Part shown: positions 1-6,732 of the stretch, one piece after another
Layout of the letters: each line of letters starts with the position of its first letter
How positions within the stretch are numbered: the first letter of the stretch is position 1
Assembly (NCBI GenBank): GCA_947629225.1
Contig: CANRCY010000009.1
Span: forward strand, 1-20,503
DNA length: 20,503 nucleotides
Direction of reading: 5' to 3'
Source of the DNA: an uncultured Clostridia bacterium
GTDB lineage: Bacteria > Bacillota > Clostridia > Christensenellales > Borkfalkiaceae
Notes under the pieces: model-generated
The model's database searches: none
Seen by the model: the letters and a program-made list of their open reading frames with translations, nothing else
What the model was told of the DNA's origin: nothing
Position numbers and translations under genes: made by a program

Positions 1-220
1 CCCCGAAAGCGAACTGAGAAAAGCCGCAAAGCTCGCCGTCTGCAAGATCAATATCGACTCCGACCTGCGCGTCGCCTTCACCGCGGCGATCAGAAAGCAC
101 CTTGCGGAGAACCCTTCCCACTTCGACCCCCGCCAATACCTCGGCGACGCAAGGGCGAACATGAAGGAAATGGTAAAGCACAAGATCGTAGACGTGCTCG
201 GTTGTGCGGGAAAAGCATAA
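1..220 (+). CDS. fba: Class II fructose-bisphosphate aldolase, C-terminal fragment
   Basis: Partial gene. The reading frame enters at base 2 and ends with TAA at 218-220, giving the last 72 residues. It includes INIDSDLRVAFTAAIRK, FDPRQYLGDAR and MKEMVKHKIVDVLGCAGKA. These match the C-terminus of class II (zinc-dependent) fructose-1,6-bisphosphate aldolases; the NIDSD segment lies in the substrate-binding region in known members. The enzyme cleaves fructose-1,6-bisphosphate to glyceraldehyde-3-phosphate and dihydroxyacetone phosphate in cytosolic glycolysis. The zinc ligands lie upstream of the window and cannot be checked. The gene is closed by a strong hairpin terminator, so it is the last gene of its unit. 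Family assignment is confident; the subtype within class II is an inference. Confidence 0.9.
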   Translation, partial: PESELRKAAKLAVCKINIDSDLRVAFTAAIRKHLAENPSHFDPRQYLGDARANMKEMVKHKIVDVLGCAGKA

Positions 221-236
221 CGTCTGAAAATTTTCA

Positions 237-270
237 CCGTCCGCGGAGTTCTCCGCGGGCGGCTTTTTTT
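237..270 (+). terminator. Rho-independent terminator of fba
   Basis: An inverted repeat with an 11-bp GC-rich stem (237-247 with 252-262, one G-T pair) and a 4-nt loop is followed by seven T residues at 264-270. It begins 16 bp after the aldolase stop codon. The shape is canonical. Confidence 0.93.
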
Positions 271-467
271 ATAAAATTCAGTCAAAACATGCGGAAATGA
301 AGCGGAGACCCGTTCGGCTTCACTTCGTTTCGCTCGGGGTGACGGTCATATCATGAAAAGCAGTTTGAAAACATTTAATTTATTTAGAAAAAGAGGATTT
401 GAGGGGGCTTTTCGAAGGCACTGAGTGGAATTTTTTGAAAAATTTTTGAAAAAATTTTTTTCACCTC
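271..467. other. Intergenic region with a degenerate dispersed repeat and an AT-rich tract
   Basis: No gene is visible. Bases 318-343 (cttcacttcg...cggggtgac) resemble the short dispersed repeats found elsewhere in the window. Bases 431-460 form an A/T-rich tract with two near-copies of tttttgaaaaa, directly upstream of the -35 box of the next gene. That position would suit an UP element, which is an inference. Confidence 0.55.
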
Positions 468-496
468 TTGATTTTCTCAATAAATTGCAGTAAAAT
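468..496 (+). promoter_or_regulatory. Promoter of the LRR lipoprotein gene
   Basis: TTGATT at 468-473, a 17-bp spacer, then TAAAAT at 491-496. The predicted start is near 503. The ribosome site aaaggag (513-519) lies 8 bp before the ATG at 528. This promoter decides the start: the longer reading frame from 468 would begin inside the -35 box. Confidence 0.8.
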
Positions 497-527
497 GGAA
501 CACACTCAACACAAAGGAGAAAAAATC

Positions 528-2195
528 ATGAAGCGAAGAATTTTGGTCGTTCTTTTGGCAGTCTGCGCCGCTCTCTGCATGGCGTTCGGCGTTGCGGCAT
601 GCAAGAAGACAGCCCCGAACGAGACGGGCGATAACCCTCCCGTTGTGGAACCGGGCGGGCAAGAGGGGGAAGACGGGGACGACAAAGACCCCTCAGGTCA
701 AAATCCCGAAGGGCAAGGCGGAAAAGAACAGGGGGACGAGGGAAAAGACAAACCCCATGAGCATATTTACGGGGAATGGAAGACGGAAATTCCCGCGACC
801 CATTTGACCGAAGGCACGGAGCGGCAATTCTGCAGTTGCGGCGAATATCGGGAGCGGACCATTCCGAAAACCAAGGAGCATTCCTACGGCGAATGGCAGG
901 TGGAGACCCCCGCGACCCACCTGATCGAGGGCGTAAAGAGGCAGTACTGCGCATGCGGAGAATATCGCGAGGAGAGCATTCCGAAGACGGCAGAACATTC
1001 TTACGGCGACTGGAAAGTGACCAAGGAAGCCACCTGCAAGGAACAGGGCAGAGAGGAGCGCGAATGCCCCTGCGGGGAAAAGGAGACGAAGGAACTTCCG
1101 CTCACGGGGCATGATTTCGAAAATATGACCTGCAAAGGATGCGGACTGAAAGCGAGCCTCGGGCTCGAATACGAGCTCATCAACGGGGATCGGGAATACG
1201 AAGTCACGGGGTTGGGAAACTGCAACGATTTGAGACTCATCATCACCAATAAATTCAACGGAAAGCCTGTCACCGCGATCGGAGAAGAGGCTTTTTCTCT
1301 TTGTGACGAACTCCTCGCTGTCACCATTCCCGCAAGCGTGACAACGGTCGGCACGGGCGTGTTTGCGGGATGTTTCTCACTGGCGCAGATCGAAGCGGAC
1401 AGAAGCAACCCCGTCTTTCACGCGGAGGGAAACTGCCTGATCGAGACGGCGAGCAAGACGCTTGTCGCAGGGTGCGCGAGCAGTGAAATCCCCACGGACG
1501 GCAGTGTGACCTCGATCGGGGCGGGCGCGTTTTGCGATTGCGACGGGCTCAAAGAATTCACCATCCCCGCCTGTATAGAGACGATCGGGGAAATGGCGTT
1601 TAAGCGTTGCCGAGAGCTCAAAAGCGTGACGATCGGCGGCGGAACGATCGGGAAAGAGGCGTTCGCATACGATCAAAAGCTCGAACGGGTAACGATCGGG
1701 AGCAATGTGACGGCGATCGGGCAGGGAGCCTTCGATTGCTGTATCAAGCTCGAGAAAATCTCCTTCGAGGGGGAGAGCAGTCTTTCCGAAATCGGGGAAC
1801 AAGCCTTCCAATACTGCAATGCGCTCAAACAGATCGACCTTCCCGCGAGCTTGACGACGATCGGGGATGAGGCTTTTTTGGATTGCGGCAAACTGGCGAA
1901 GATCTCCTTCGGAGAAAACAGCCGTCTGCGTTCGATCGGGACGCTGGCGTTCGAATATTGCGAAAAGCTCGCCGAGATCGCCATTCCCGCAAGCGTGACG
2001 GCGATCGGACAGGCGGCGTTCGACGGTTGCGACGGATTGAAAAAAGCGTACTTCGAAAACGCAGACGGTTGGAGCGTTTCCAAATCTTCCTCCATGAAGA
2101 ATGCACAAATTCTGCAAAATCTCGGCGATCCCGCAACCGCCGCAGGGTATTTGACCGACGAATATTGCAATTTTTATTGGCAACGTTCAAAGTAA
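528..2195 (+). CDS. Surface lipoprotein with CxCG repeats and BspA-type leucine-rich repeats
   Basis: 555 aa from ATG 528, chosen for its aaaggag site and because the longer frame starts in the promoter. Residues 1-24 are a lipoprotein signal peptide (MKRR, hydrophobic core, lipobox VAA-C25), so the mature protein should be lipid-anchored outside the membrane. Residues 27-77 are a Gly/Pro/Asp/Glu-rich linker. Three ~39-residue repeats follow (about 79-194), each H-x-YG-x-W ... CxCGE ... IPKT or LPLT, and then CKGCG at 202-206. From about 210 to 525 there are tandem LRR_5 (BspA/TpLRR) units with the recurring pattern IG-x-x-AF-x-x-C-x-x-L-x-x-(V/I)-x-IP. Such proteins are common cell-surface proteins in gut Clostridia and are often assumed to bind host, matrix or partner cells. 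The ligand cannot be read here. It appears monocistronic. Confidence 0.88.
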   Translation: MKRRILVVLLAVCAALCMAFGVAACKKTAPNETGDNPPVVEPGGQEGEDGDDKDPSGQNPEGQGGKEQGDEGKDKPHEHIYGEWKTEIPATHLTEGTERQFCSCGEYRERTIPKTKEHSYGEWQVETPATHLIEGVKRQYCACGEYREESIPKTAEHSYGDWKVTKEATCKEQGREERECPCGEKETKELPLTGHDFENMTCKGCGLKASLGLEYELINGDREYEVTGLGNCNDLRLIITNKFNGKPVTAIGEEAFSLCDELLAVTIPASVTTVGTGVFAGCFSLAQIEADRSNPVFHAEGNCLIETASKTLVAGCASSEIPTDGSVTSIGAGAFCDCDGLKEFTIPACIETIGEMAFKRCRELKSVTIGGGTIGKEAFAYDQKLERVTIGSNVTAIGQGAFDCCIKLEKISFEGESSLSEIGEQAFQYCNALKQIDLPASLTTIGDEAFLDCGKLAKISFGENSRLRSIGTLAFEYCEKLAEIAIPASVTAIGQAAFDGCDGLKKAYFENADGWSVSKSSSMKNAQILQNLGDPATAAGYLTDEYCNFYWQRSK

Positions 2196-2198
2196 TGT

Positions 2199-2255
2199 CG
2201 CCCCCTTCCCTACCCTCCCCCCAACAAGTTGGGGGGAGGCGAGAGGACGTTTTGA
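2199..2255. repeat. 57-bp palindromic repeat, copy 1
   Basis: This 57-bp stretch is identical to 2731-2787. Its core, 2214-2239, is a perfect inverted repeat: 12-bp arms (cctccccccaac / gttggggggagg) around aa. It begins 4 bp after the lipoprotein stop codon. There is no T tract, so a classic terminator is unlikely, although the hairpin could still protect the 3' end of the mRNA. Confidence 0.9.
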
Positions 2256-2564
2256 ACGCGTCATGCTGCCCCGCGCGCTGTCCTGTTTCTCTAAGCGCGG
2301 CACGAGCCCGTAGGGCGAAGTAGCCGTAATTTGAATACGCAGTCCGCTTTGCCAATCCGCGAAGGCATCCTGTTGCGTTTTGTTTGGTTTTTAACGTACT
2401 TGGACGTAACAAGATTCCCTCGGAGAAATGCCGTTCGGACTTCGTTCTCTCCTTTACGGCTCGGAATGACGCATTGTCGCCTTGCGCAACATGACGTGAT
2501 CTTAAGGTAGAGATGTCTCCGCTTCGGTCGACATGACAAATAAAAGCACGGAGGGGGGCAATTA

Positions 2565-2606
2565 TGTCATTTCGAGTGGAGCGAAGCGGAATCGAGAAAT
2601 CTCAAC
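2565..2606. repeat. Dispersed short repeat, tgtcatttcgag...gagaaatctcaac type
   Basis: The ends tgtcatttcgag and gagaaatctcaac also bound the element at 14144-14193, and appear inverted at 11455-11503. The central segment (gaagcgga) varies between copies. Members lie only between genes in this window. Confidence 0.75.
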
Positions 2607-2730
2607 AATATTTTTAAGGTGACACCCTTCGACAAGCTCAGGGTGACGTATTTGGAACAGCGGGCAGCTCAGGGTGACGTATTGGGATATGCCCCGAAAG
2701 GGGGTACGATAACCATGCAAGAAAATAAGG

Positions 2731-2787
2731 CGCCCCCTTCCCTACCCTCCCCCCAACAAGTTGGGGGGAGGCGAGAGGACGTTTTGA
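2731..2787. repeat. 57-bp palindromic repeat, copy 2
   Basis: Identical over 57 bp to 2199-2255 and in the same orientation, with copy starts 532 bp apart. It carries the same 26-nt palindromic core (2746-2771). Confidence 0.9.
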
Positions 2788-2849
2788 CAGTTGGAACGAT
2801 GCGGCTCGGAATGAGGCGTTGTCGCTTTCGCGCAACATGACATTTTTCG

Positions 2850-3425
2850 GTGCGCGGGCTCATACAATCAAGCGTGAACGGTATTTTCGCCATTGTATTT
2901 TTGATCTCCGCGGTAACGCTCCTTTTAATCGACCCGAACGGGTTTCTTTCCGCACTCCTCAAAGGCGGGGAAAAGGCGGCGACGCTCTCCCTCTCGCTCC
3001 TTGCCGTCTACTGCGTCTGGCTCGGGTTTTTTAAGGTAGCGGAGCGGAGCGGGATCGCCGAAAAGCTCTCCCGTTTGCTCTTTCCCGCGGCAAAGAGGCT
3101 GTTCCGCTCCCAAAACAAAGATGCGGTGTATCTTGCGGCGTGCAACCTCACCGCCAATTTTTTGGGCTTGCCGGGCGCCCCCACTCCCCTCGGGATCAGA
3201 GCCGCCGAAAAGTTCTGCGCTGCGCGCGAACACTACGCCGCAGACATGCTCTTTGTGCTCAACGCGACGAGTCTGCAACTTCTGCCCACGACCGCGATCG
3301 CTCTGCGCCTTGCCTTCGGCTCGGCGGACGCCGCGGACATTTTTTTGCCCACCCTGCTTGCGACCCTTTTTTCGACCCTGCTCGGGGGGACCCTCGTCTT
3401 TCTCACCCGCAAGAGGAAGCCATGA
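2850..3425 (+). CDS. spmA: Spore maturation protein A-like membrane protein
   Basis: 191 aa if started at GTG 2850. The start is uncertain because no ribosome site precedes 2850 or the in-frame GTG at 2874. The protein is hydrophobic, with several membrane segments. It shows SpmA landmarks: GGEKAATLSLSLLAVYCVWL, then GFFKVAERSGIAEKLSRLL, then NLTANFLGLPGAPTPLGIRA near residue 100, and FVLNATSLQLLPTTAIALRL. SpmA and SpmB are partner Gate-domain (nucleoside-recognition-like) proteins; in B. subtilis their loss impairs spore-core dehydration. The length fits the family. The stop codon overlaps the start of spmB (ATGA), so the two are translationally coupled. A dispersed repeat ends at 2841, right in front of the gene, and I see no promoter. 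Whether this organism sporulates cannot be told from the window. Confidence 0.85.
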   Translation: MRGLIQSSVNGIFAIVFLISAVTLLLIDPNGFLSALLKGGEKAATLSLSLLAVYCVWLGFFKVAERSGIAEKLSRLLFPAAKRLFRSQNKDAVYLAACNLTANFLGLPGAPTPLGIRAAEKFCAAREHYAADMLFVLNATSLQLLPTTAIALRLAFGSADAADIFLPTLLATLFSTLLGGTLVFLTRKRKP

Positions 3426-3934
3426 AGTACTTCGCCCTCATCGTCCCCCTTTTGTTTTTGGCGCTCTTTGTGTATGCGCTCTTCAAACGGGTCAAACTTT
3501 ACGACTGCTTTACGGACGGGATCAAAGAGGCAGTCTCCCTGCTTTTGTCCCTCTTCCCCTATCTTGCCGCGATGCTCATGCTCTCGGAACTGTTCGAGGC
3601 GAGCGGGCTTGCGGCAAAACTCAACACGTTTCTTGCACCCGTATTCGATTTTCTCGGCATTCCGCCCGAGATCGGAAAGCTCGTGCTCCTCAAACCTTTT
3701 TCGGGGAGCGGCTCGACCGCCCTTCTTTCGGAGATCTTTTCGAAGTACGGCGCAGACAGCTACATCGCCCGATGTGCCTGCGCCGCATACGGTTCGAGCG
3801 AGACGGTGTTCTATATCTCCGCCGTCTATTTTGCGGGAACGAAGCGGAAAAACTTGGCAAAGCCCATTCTCATTGCCTTGTTTTCCAACTTCTGCGCCGT
3901 CATCCTCGGCTGCCTTTTATGCCGAATCCTTTGA
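3422..3934 (+). CDS. spmB: Spore maturation protein B-like membrane protein
   Basis: 170 aa from ATG 3422, which sits inside the spmA stop region (ATGA 3422-3425). Family signatures visible: FTDGIKEAVSLLLSLFPYLA, FEASGLAAKLNTFLAPVFDF, LGIPPEIGKLVLLKPFSGSG followed by STALLSEIFSKYGADSYIA, and AAYGSSETVFYISAVYFAG. The GSGS and GSSET motifs are typical of SpmB/Gate-domain proteins. It is a polytopic membrane protein predicted to act with SpmA, in the spore-maturation context known from B. subtilis. The substrate of the Gate fold is not established. A possible terminator lies at 4118-4160. Confidence 0.87.
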   Translation: MKYFALIVPLLFLALFVYALFKRVKLYDCFTDGIKEAVSLLLSLFPYLAAMLMLSELFEASGLAAKLNTFLAPVFDFLGIPPEIGKLVLLKPFSGSGSTALLSEIFSKYGADSYIARCACAAYGSSETVFYISAVYFAGTKRKNLAKPILIALFSNFCAVILGCLLCRIL

Positions 3935-4050
3935 CCGTATGCCCTTTCGTGAGGAAAATTCAAAAAAGTCCCCCCTTCTTTGAAATTATCTTTCAAATTC
4001 TGTCACGGCGGGTTAAAAATAAAAATTTTCGGAAAAAACAAAAAATTTTA

Positions 4051-4079
4051 TTTACTTTTGCCGAAAGAGCAAATATAAT
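4051..4079 (+). promoter_or_regulatory. Orphan promoter before a terminator (candidate small RNA)
   Basis: TTTACT at 4051-4056, a 17-bp spacer and a perfect TATAAT at 4074-4079. The predicted start is at about 4086. No ORF follows before the hairpin at 4118-4160, and no plus-strand gene follows until 13791. Confidence 0.6.
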
Positions 4080-4085
4080 AAGAGC

Positions 4086-4160
4086 ATAAAAAATCACTCA
4101 TAATTTTCCCCCTTATCATAAGAAAGCCTCTCCGTCATTGTTCGGAGGGGCTTTCTTATT
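4086..4160 (+). ncRNA. Candidate ~75-nt small RNA
   Basis: This is the interval between a TTTACT-17-TATAAT promoter and a strong hairpin. It has no ATG and no reading frame. The 5' part is A/U-rich and contains an exposed UUUUCCCCCUU stretch (4104-4114); the 3' half is a 17-bp stem with an 8-nt loop. Such a layout is typical of trans-acting small RNAs. The existence of the transcript is an inference. The hairpin could instead simply end the spmB message. Confidence 0.4.
4118..4160 (+). terminator. Long hairpin terminator
   Basis: The left arm 4118-4134 pairs with the right arm 4143-4159 over 17 bp, with one G-T pair and loop tcattgtt. The stem base is ataagaaag / ctttcttat, so both strands exit into U-rich sequence and it may work in both directions. 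Confidence 0.75.
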
Positions 4161-4191
4161 GTCTGATTGGGTGCCGTAAAACACCCCCTCA

Positions 4192-4332
4192 GTCACGCAT
4201 TCTTGCGTGACAGCGTTTTGGCGGCAGGGACCGCCAAAACCCCGTCGCGTTTGCCAACGCTCCTGTCGCGGCGCGGTTCACAGCGCACCGCGCTGTTGAA
4301 CAGAATGCACCGCTCCACCCTCAAGGGGGAGC
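4192..4332. repeat. Cluster of four hairpins (palindromic intergenic repeat)
   Basis: Four perfect or near-perfect inverted repeats in 141 bp: gtcacgca/tgcgtgac (8 bp), gttttggcgg/ccgccaaaac (10 bp), gcgcggt/accgcgc (7 bp) and gctcc-ccct/aggg-ggagc (9 bp plus a bulge). The outer text (caccccctcagtcacg..., ...caagggggagcc) resembles a repeat style that I recall from gut Clostridia genomes. That family link is memory, not a search. Confidence 0.65.
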
Positions 4333-4377
4333 CAAGAAAGAAAAAACCGCGCGACGAGGGGCGGACAAAGGAAACGG

Positions 4378-5859
4378 TCAGGGTTCTTCGCCGCATTCGG
4401 CATAGACGAGCAACATGCCGTAGATGAGACCTGGCCCGAAATTGAAGAAGTGACAGTCGGTAATGCTTGTCAGAATGAGGGCGGCGACGCTCAAAAACAA
4501 AAACGTTTTTGCCGCGGAGGGCTTGCGGAAGAACATGACGAGCGTTTCGAGACGGTGGAGCAGATAGCACGCAAGGGCAAAAACTCCGCCCGAGGCGAGA
4601 AGTTGGATATAGGTATTGTGATAACGGGGAGGCAGAAACGCCGATTCGGGAAGCTCGCCCCAACGGTCCACCACGCTGTAATCGACCTCGTACCAACCCA
4701 CGCCGAACGCGGGCGACTTCTTGAAGAACCCGATCCCGCTCTTGTAGATCTCGAATCTTCCGTTATTGCCGAAACCGATCTCGAGAATGCTCTTGAAGAC
4801 GTCTTGGACCTTTGCGCGGATCGCGGGCACGCACAGCGCCGTGACGACCGCGAGAACGATCGCAAGCGCAAACGCGCCGACCGTGATACAATTCTTTATC
4901 CGCGCGGCGCCCTTCGAGAAAATTGCCATGAGCACGAGCGCCGCCACGAACACAATCCCGCCGAAGAGCATCGAACCTCTGCTCTGCGTTAAAACGAGAC
5001 CGCCCAACAGGAAGAAGGAGAGAATGACCCACAGCCAGCCGTGCTTTTTATTGACGGCGAGAAGGAGCGGGGCGGGAGCGCACATCGCCAGAACGCAGCC
5101 GACGTTGTTGTACATGCCCCATCCCGTGACGAGCACGCCGCGGTCTACGTCGCGCCCCTGTATCATTGCCTCTATGATCGTCGTTTTGCTCCCCGCTTCG
5201 ATCGGTTGGAGATACATGCCGAATACTTCGAACACGACGCCGCATCCGACGAGCGTCAGAAGGAGCGCGAATTCCTCTTTTTTGGCGTTTGCCCAATCGA
5301 TCCCGTAATAGAAGAGGAAGTACAGACCGCAGAGAGCGGCGATCTGGGTAAAACCGAACAGGACCGAACGGAAACTGTAATATTTGCTGAAAAGTCCCGC
5401 GAGGAGATAGCTGAGCCCGAGCGCGGCAAAGCCGATCGCGAGCTTCGGGACTTTTTTCTTTCCGCCCTTCAAAAAGAGCGTGACGAGTCGTCCGATGATG
5501 AGGACCGCCGCCACGGCGAGGATAAAGCAAAGCTGAACGACGAAGGCGGGATCATAGAATACGGAAGGCTCCCACCCGTGCGTGTTGATCAAAGAGTGGA
5601 CGGCGGGGTTGTTCCGCGGCGAGAGGGTGAGATAACTGCAGAGCGCAATGGGCACGACGGGCTTTAAGTCGTCGTCGAACAAGATCGCCGCAAACCCGAG
5701 GATCAGATATATGTAGAAAACGGGGAGCTCCAACGCAAACAGGTTGGCGCACACCATGAGAACGACCACCAAAAGCGGAAAGAAGAAAGAATGGAAAAAG
5801 GCGCGCAACCCCCTTGCGAACCTGCTTCTCCCGATTTTTGCGAAACACTCCACTAACAT
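4378..5859 (-). CDS. O-antigen ligase / Wzy-like polytopic membrane protein
   Basis: 493 aa from ATG 5857-5859. The reading frame extends 17 codons further upstream, but those codons overlap the promoter and the -10 box ends 6 bp before this ATG. The protein has about ten hydrophobic segments. Its Wzy_C-type core includes TQSRGSMLFGG (291-301) and a large extracytoplasmic loop ending in PPRYHNTYIQLLASGG (410-425). The Arg of the SRGS motif and the His of HNTY match positions important in O-antigen ligases and polymerases. Members polymerise or transfer undecaprenyl-linked glycans at the outer face of the membrane. In a Gram-positive this would be capsule, exopolysaccharide or wall glycosylation, but no other glycan genes are nearby, so the substrate is unknown. 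It looks monocistronic. Confidence 0.8.
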   Translation of the reverse strand: MLVECFAKIGRSRFARGLRAFFHSFFFPLLVVVLMVCANLFALELPVFYIYLILGFAAILFDDDLKPVVPIALCSYLTLSPRNNPAVHSLINTHGWEPSVFYDPAFVVQLCFILAVAAVLIIGRLVTLFLKGGKKKVPKLAIGFAALGLSYLLAGLFSKYYSFRSVLFGFTQIAALCGLYFLFYYGIDWANAKKEEFALLLTLVGCGVVFEVFGMYLQPIEAGSKTTIIEAMIQGRDVDRGVLVTGWGMYNNVGCVLAMCAPAPLLLAVNKKHGWLWVILSFFLLGGLVLTQSRGSMLFGGIVFVAALVLMAIFSKGAARIKNCITVGAFALAIVLAVVTALCVPAIRAKVQDVFKSILEIGFGNNGRFEIYKSGIGFFKKSPAFGVGWYEVDYSVVDRWGELPESAFLPPRYHNTYIQLLASGGVFALACYLLHRLETLVMFFRKPSAAKTFLFLSVAALILTSITDCHFFNFGPGLIYGMLLVYAECGEEP

Positions 5860-5865
5860 ATGTCC

Positions 5866-5894
5866 ATTATAGCCGATTGGCACGCCGAATGCAA
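5866..5894 (-). promoter_or_regulatory. Promoter of the ligase-like gene, predicting a leaderless mRNA
   Basis: Read on the minus strand: TTGCAT (5894-5889), a 17-bp spacer, TATAAT (5871-5866), then ggacat and ATG (5859). With the usual 6-7 bp from the -10 box to the start site, transcription would begin at or within a base of the ATG. No ribosome site can fit. Confidence 0.75.
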
Positions 5895-5918
5895 GCCATT
5901 TCGGGGGCATTCGGCAAA

Positions 5919-6722
5919 TTACAACCCGATCGTTTCCTTATACAGGGCGCTCTTGGGCACGCCGCGGTCTCTGGCGGCGCGCTTCAACGCTTCCTTCTTG
6001 TCGAGCCCTTCGTCCATGTATTTTTGCACATGCTCGCGGGGGGAGAGCTTGTTGAGCGGGTTTTCCTCCTCCGCCGCCCCCTCCACGACCAGAACGTATT
6101 CGCCGCGCTTCTCGCCCGAAAGCCCTTCCGAGAGCAGAAAATTTTTGCTCTCCTCGTGGATCTTGGTGATCTCGCGCACGGCGCAAGCCCTTCTTTCGCC
6201 GAATACTTCGAACATCTCCGCAAGATAGCGGTCGACGTCCTGCGGGGCGGCGTGGAAGACGAGCGTTTCGCGGTGCGTGCGGTATTTTTCGAGAAATGCC
6301 TTGCGGTCCCCCGCCCTGTCGGGAAGGAACCCGAGGAAGGTAAAGCGGTCGGCGGGCATTGCCGAGAGCACGAGCGCGCAGACGAACGCGCACGCGCCCG
6401 GCAGGACGGTGTAGGGCTCCCCCGCCTCCCGCAAGACGCGGCAGACGACGCTCCCCGGGTCGGAGACGACGGGCATGCCCGCGTCGGAGACCACGGCGAC
6501 TTCCTTCCCCTCCCGCGCGGCGGCAAGGATCTTCTCCGCCGCCTCCCGTTCGTTGAATTTGTGGCAGGAAAGGAGCGGTTTTTTGATGTCGTATGCGGAA
6601 AGGAGTTTGAGGGTATGGCGGGTGTCCTCGCAAAAAATCACGTCCGCGCCGCGCAACGCTTCGAGCGCGCGCAGGGTAATGTCTTTGAGGTTGCCGATGG
6701 GCGTTGCGATAAAGCTGATCAT
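5919..6722 (-). CDS. rsmI: 16S rRNA 2'-O-ribose C1402 methyltransferase RsmI
   Basis: 267 aa from ATG 6720-6722, chosen for the ribosome site aggagggaac just upstream. It belongs to the tetrapyrrole-methylase fold. Visible signatures are FIATPIGNLKDITLRALEAL near the N-terminus, CEDTRHTLKLL, VAVVSDAGMPVVSDPG and ADRFTFLGFLP. The enzyme uses S-adenosylmethionine to 2'-O-methylate C1402 in the decoding centre of 16S rRNA. The C-terminus (REHVQKYMDEGLDKKEALKR) is the usual small helical tail. It begins 10 bp after the TrmN6-like gene stops, so the two share a transcript, as yabB and yabC lie close together in B. subtilis. Length is normal for the family. Confidence 0.95.
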   Translation of the reverse strand: MISFIATPIGNLKDITLRALEALRGADVIFCEDTRHTLKLLSAYDIKKPLLSCHKFNEREAAEKILAAAREGKEVAVVSDAGMPVVSDPGSVVCRVLREAGEPYTVLPGACAFVCALVLSAMPADRFTFLGFLPDRAGDRKAFLEKYRTHRETLVFHAAPQDVDRYLAEMFEVFGERRACAVREITKIHEESKNFLLSEGLSGEKRGEYVLVVEGAAEEENPLNKLSPREHVQKYMDEGLDKKEALKRAARDRGVPKSALYKETIGL

Positions 6723-6732
6723 GTTCCCTCCT

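Larger units (their letters stand above)
2196..2849. other. Gene-free region made of dispersed repeats
   Basis: I find no credible gene in these 654 bases. The region holds two identical 57-bp palindromic repeats (2199-2255, 2731-2787) and two diverged copies of a cggctcggaatga...gcaacatgac element (2457-2495, 2802-2841). It also holds a gagatgtctc...cgacatgac element (2510-2538), an opposite-orientation tgtcatttcgag...gagaaatctcaac element (2565-2606) and a cccttcgacaagctcagggtgac element (2625-2647) with a partial second copy ending near 2680. Short reading frames here merely translate the repeats. Confidence 0.8.
3935..4377. other. Intergenic region between convergent spmB and the ligase gene
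   Basis: No gene is evident. From left to right it holds an AT-rich segment (about 4010-4085) with an orphan promoter, the 17-bp terminator hairpin, and four separate hairpins at 4192-4211, 4215-4240, 4271-4293 and 4312-4332. An 86-codon frame across the hairpins (4167-4427) is Arg-rich, lacks a ribosome site and runs into the ligase gene, so it is not called. Confidence 0.7.

Noticed and set aside
1377..2183. 268-codon minus-strand frame opposite the LRR repeats
   Set aside because: Repeat-driven shadow of the LRR gene; the periodic pattern in it mirrors the LRR periodicity.
2214..2239. Palindrome after the lipoprotein gene as a terminator
   Set aside because: There is no T tract after it, and the identical element at 2746-2771 is not at a gene end; a repeat is the better description.
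2619..2840. Plus-strand frame of 73 aa between the lipoprotein gene and spmA
   Set aside because: It runs straight through two kinds of dispersed repeat; the same text appears in other frames and there is no ribosome site.
4167..4427. 86-codon plus-strand frame near the ligase gene
   Set aside because: Arg/Lys-rich translation of the hairpin cluster, without a ribosome site, running into the convergent ligase gene.
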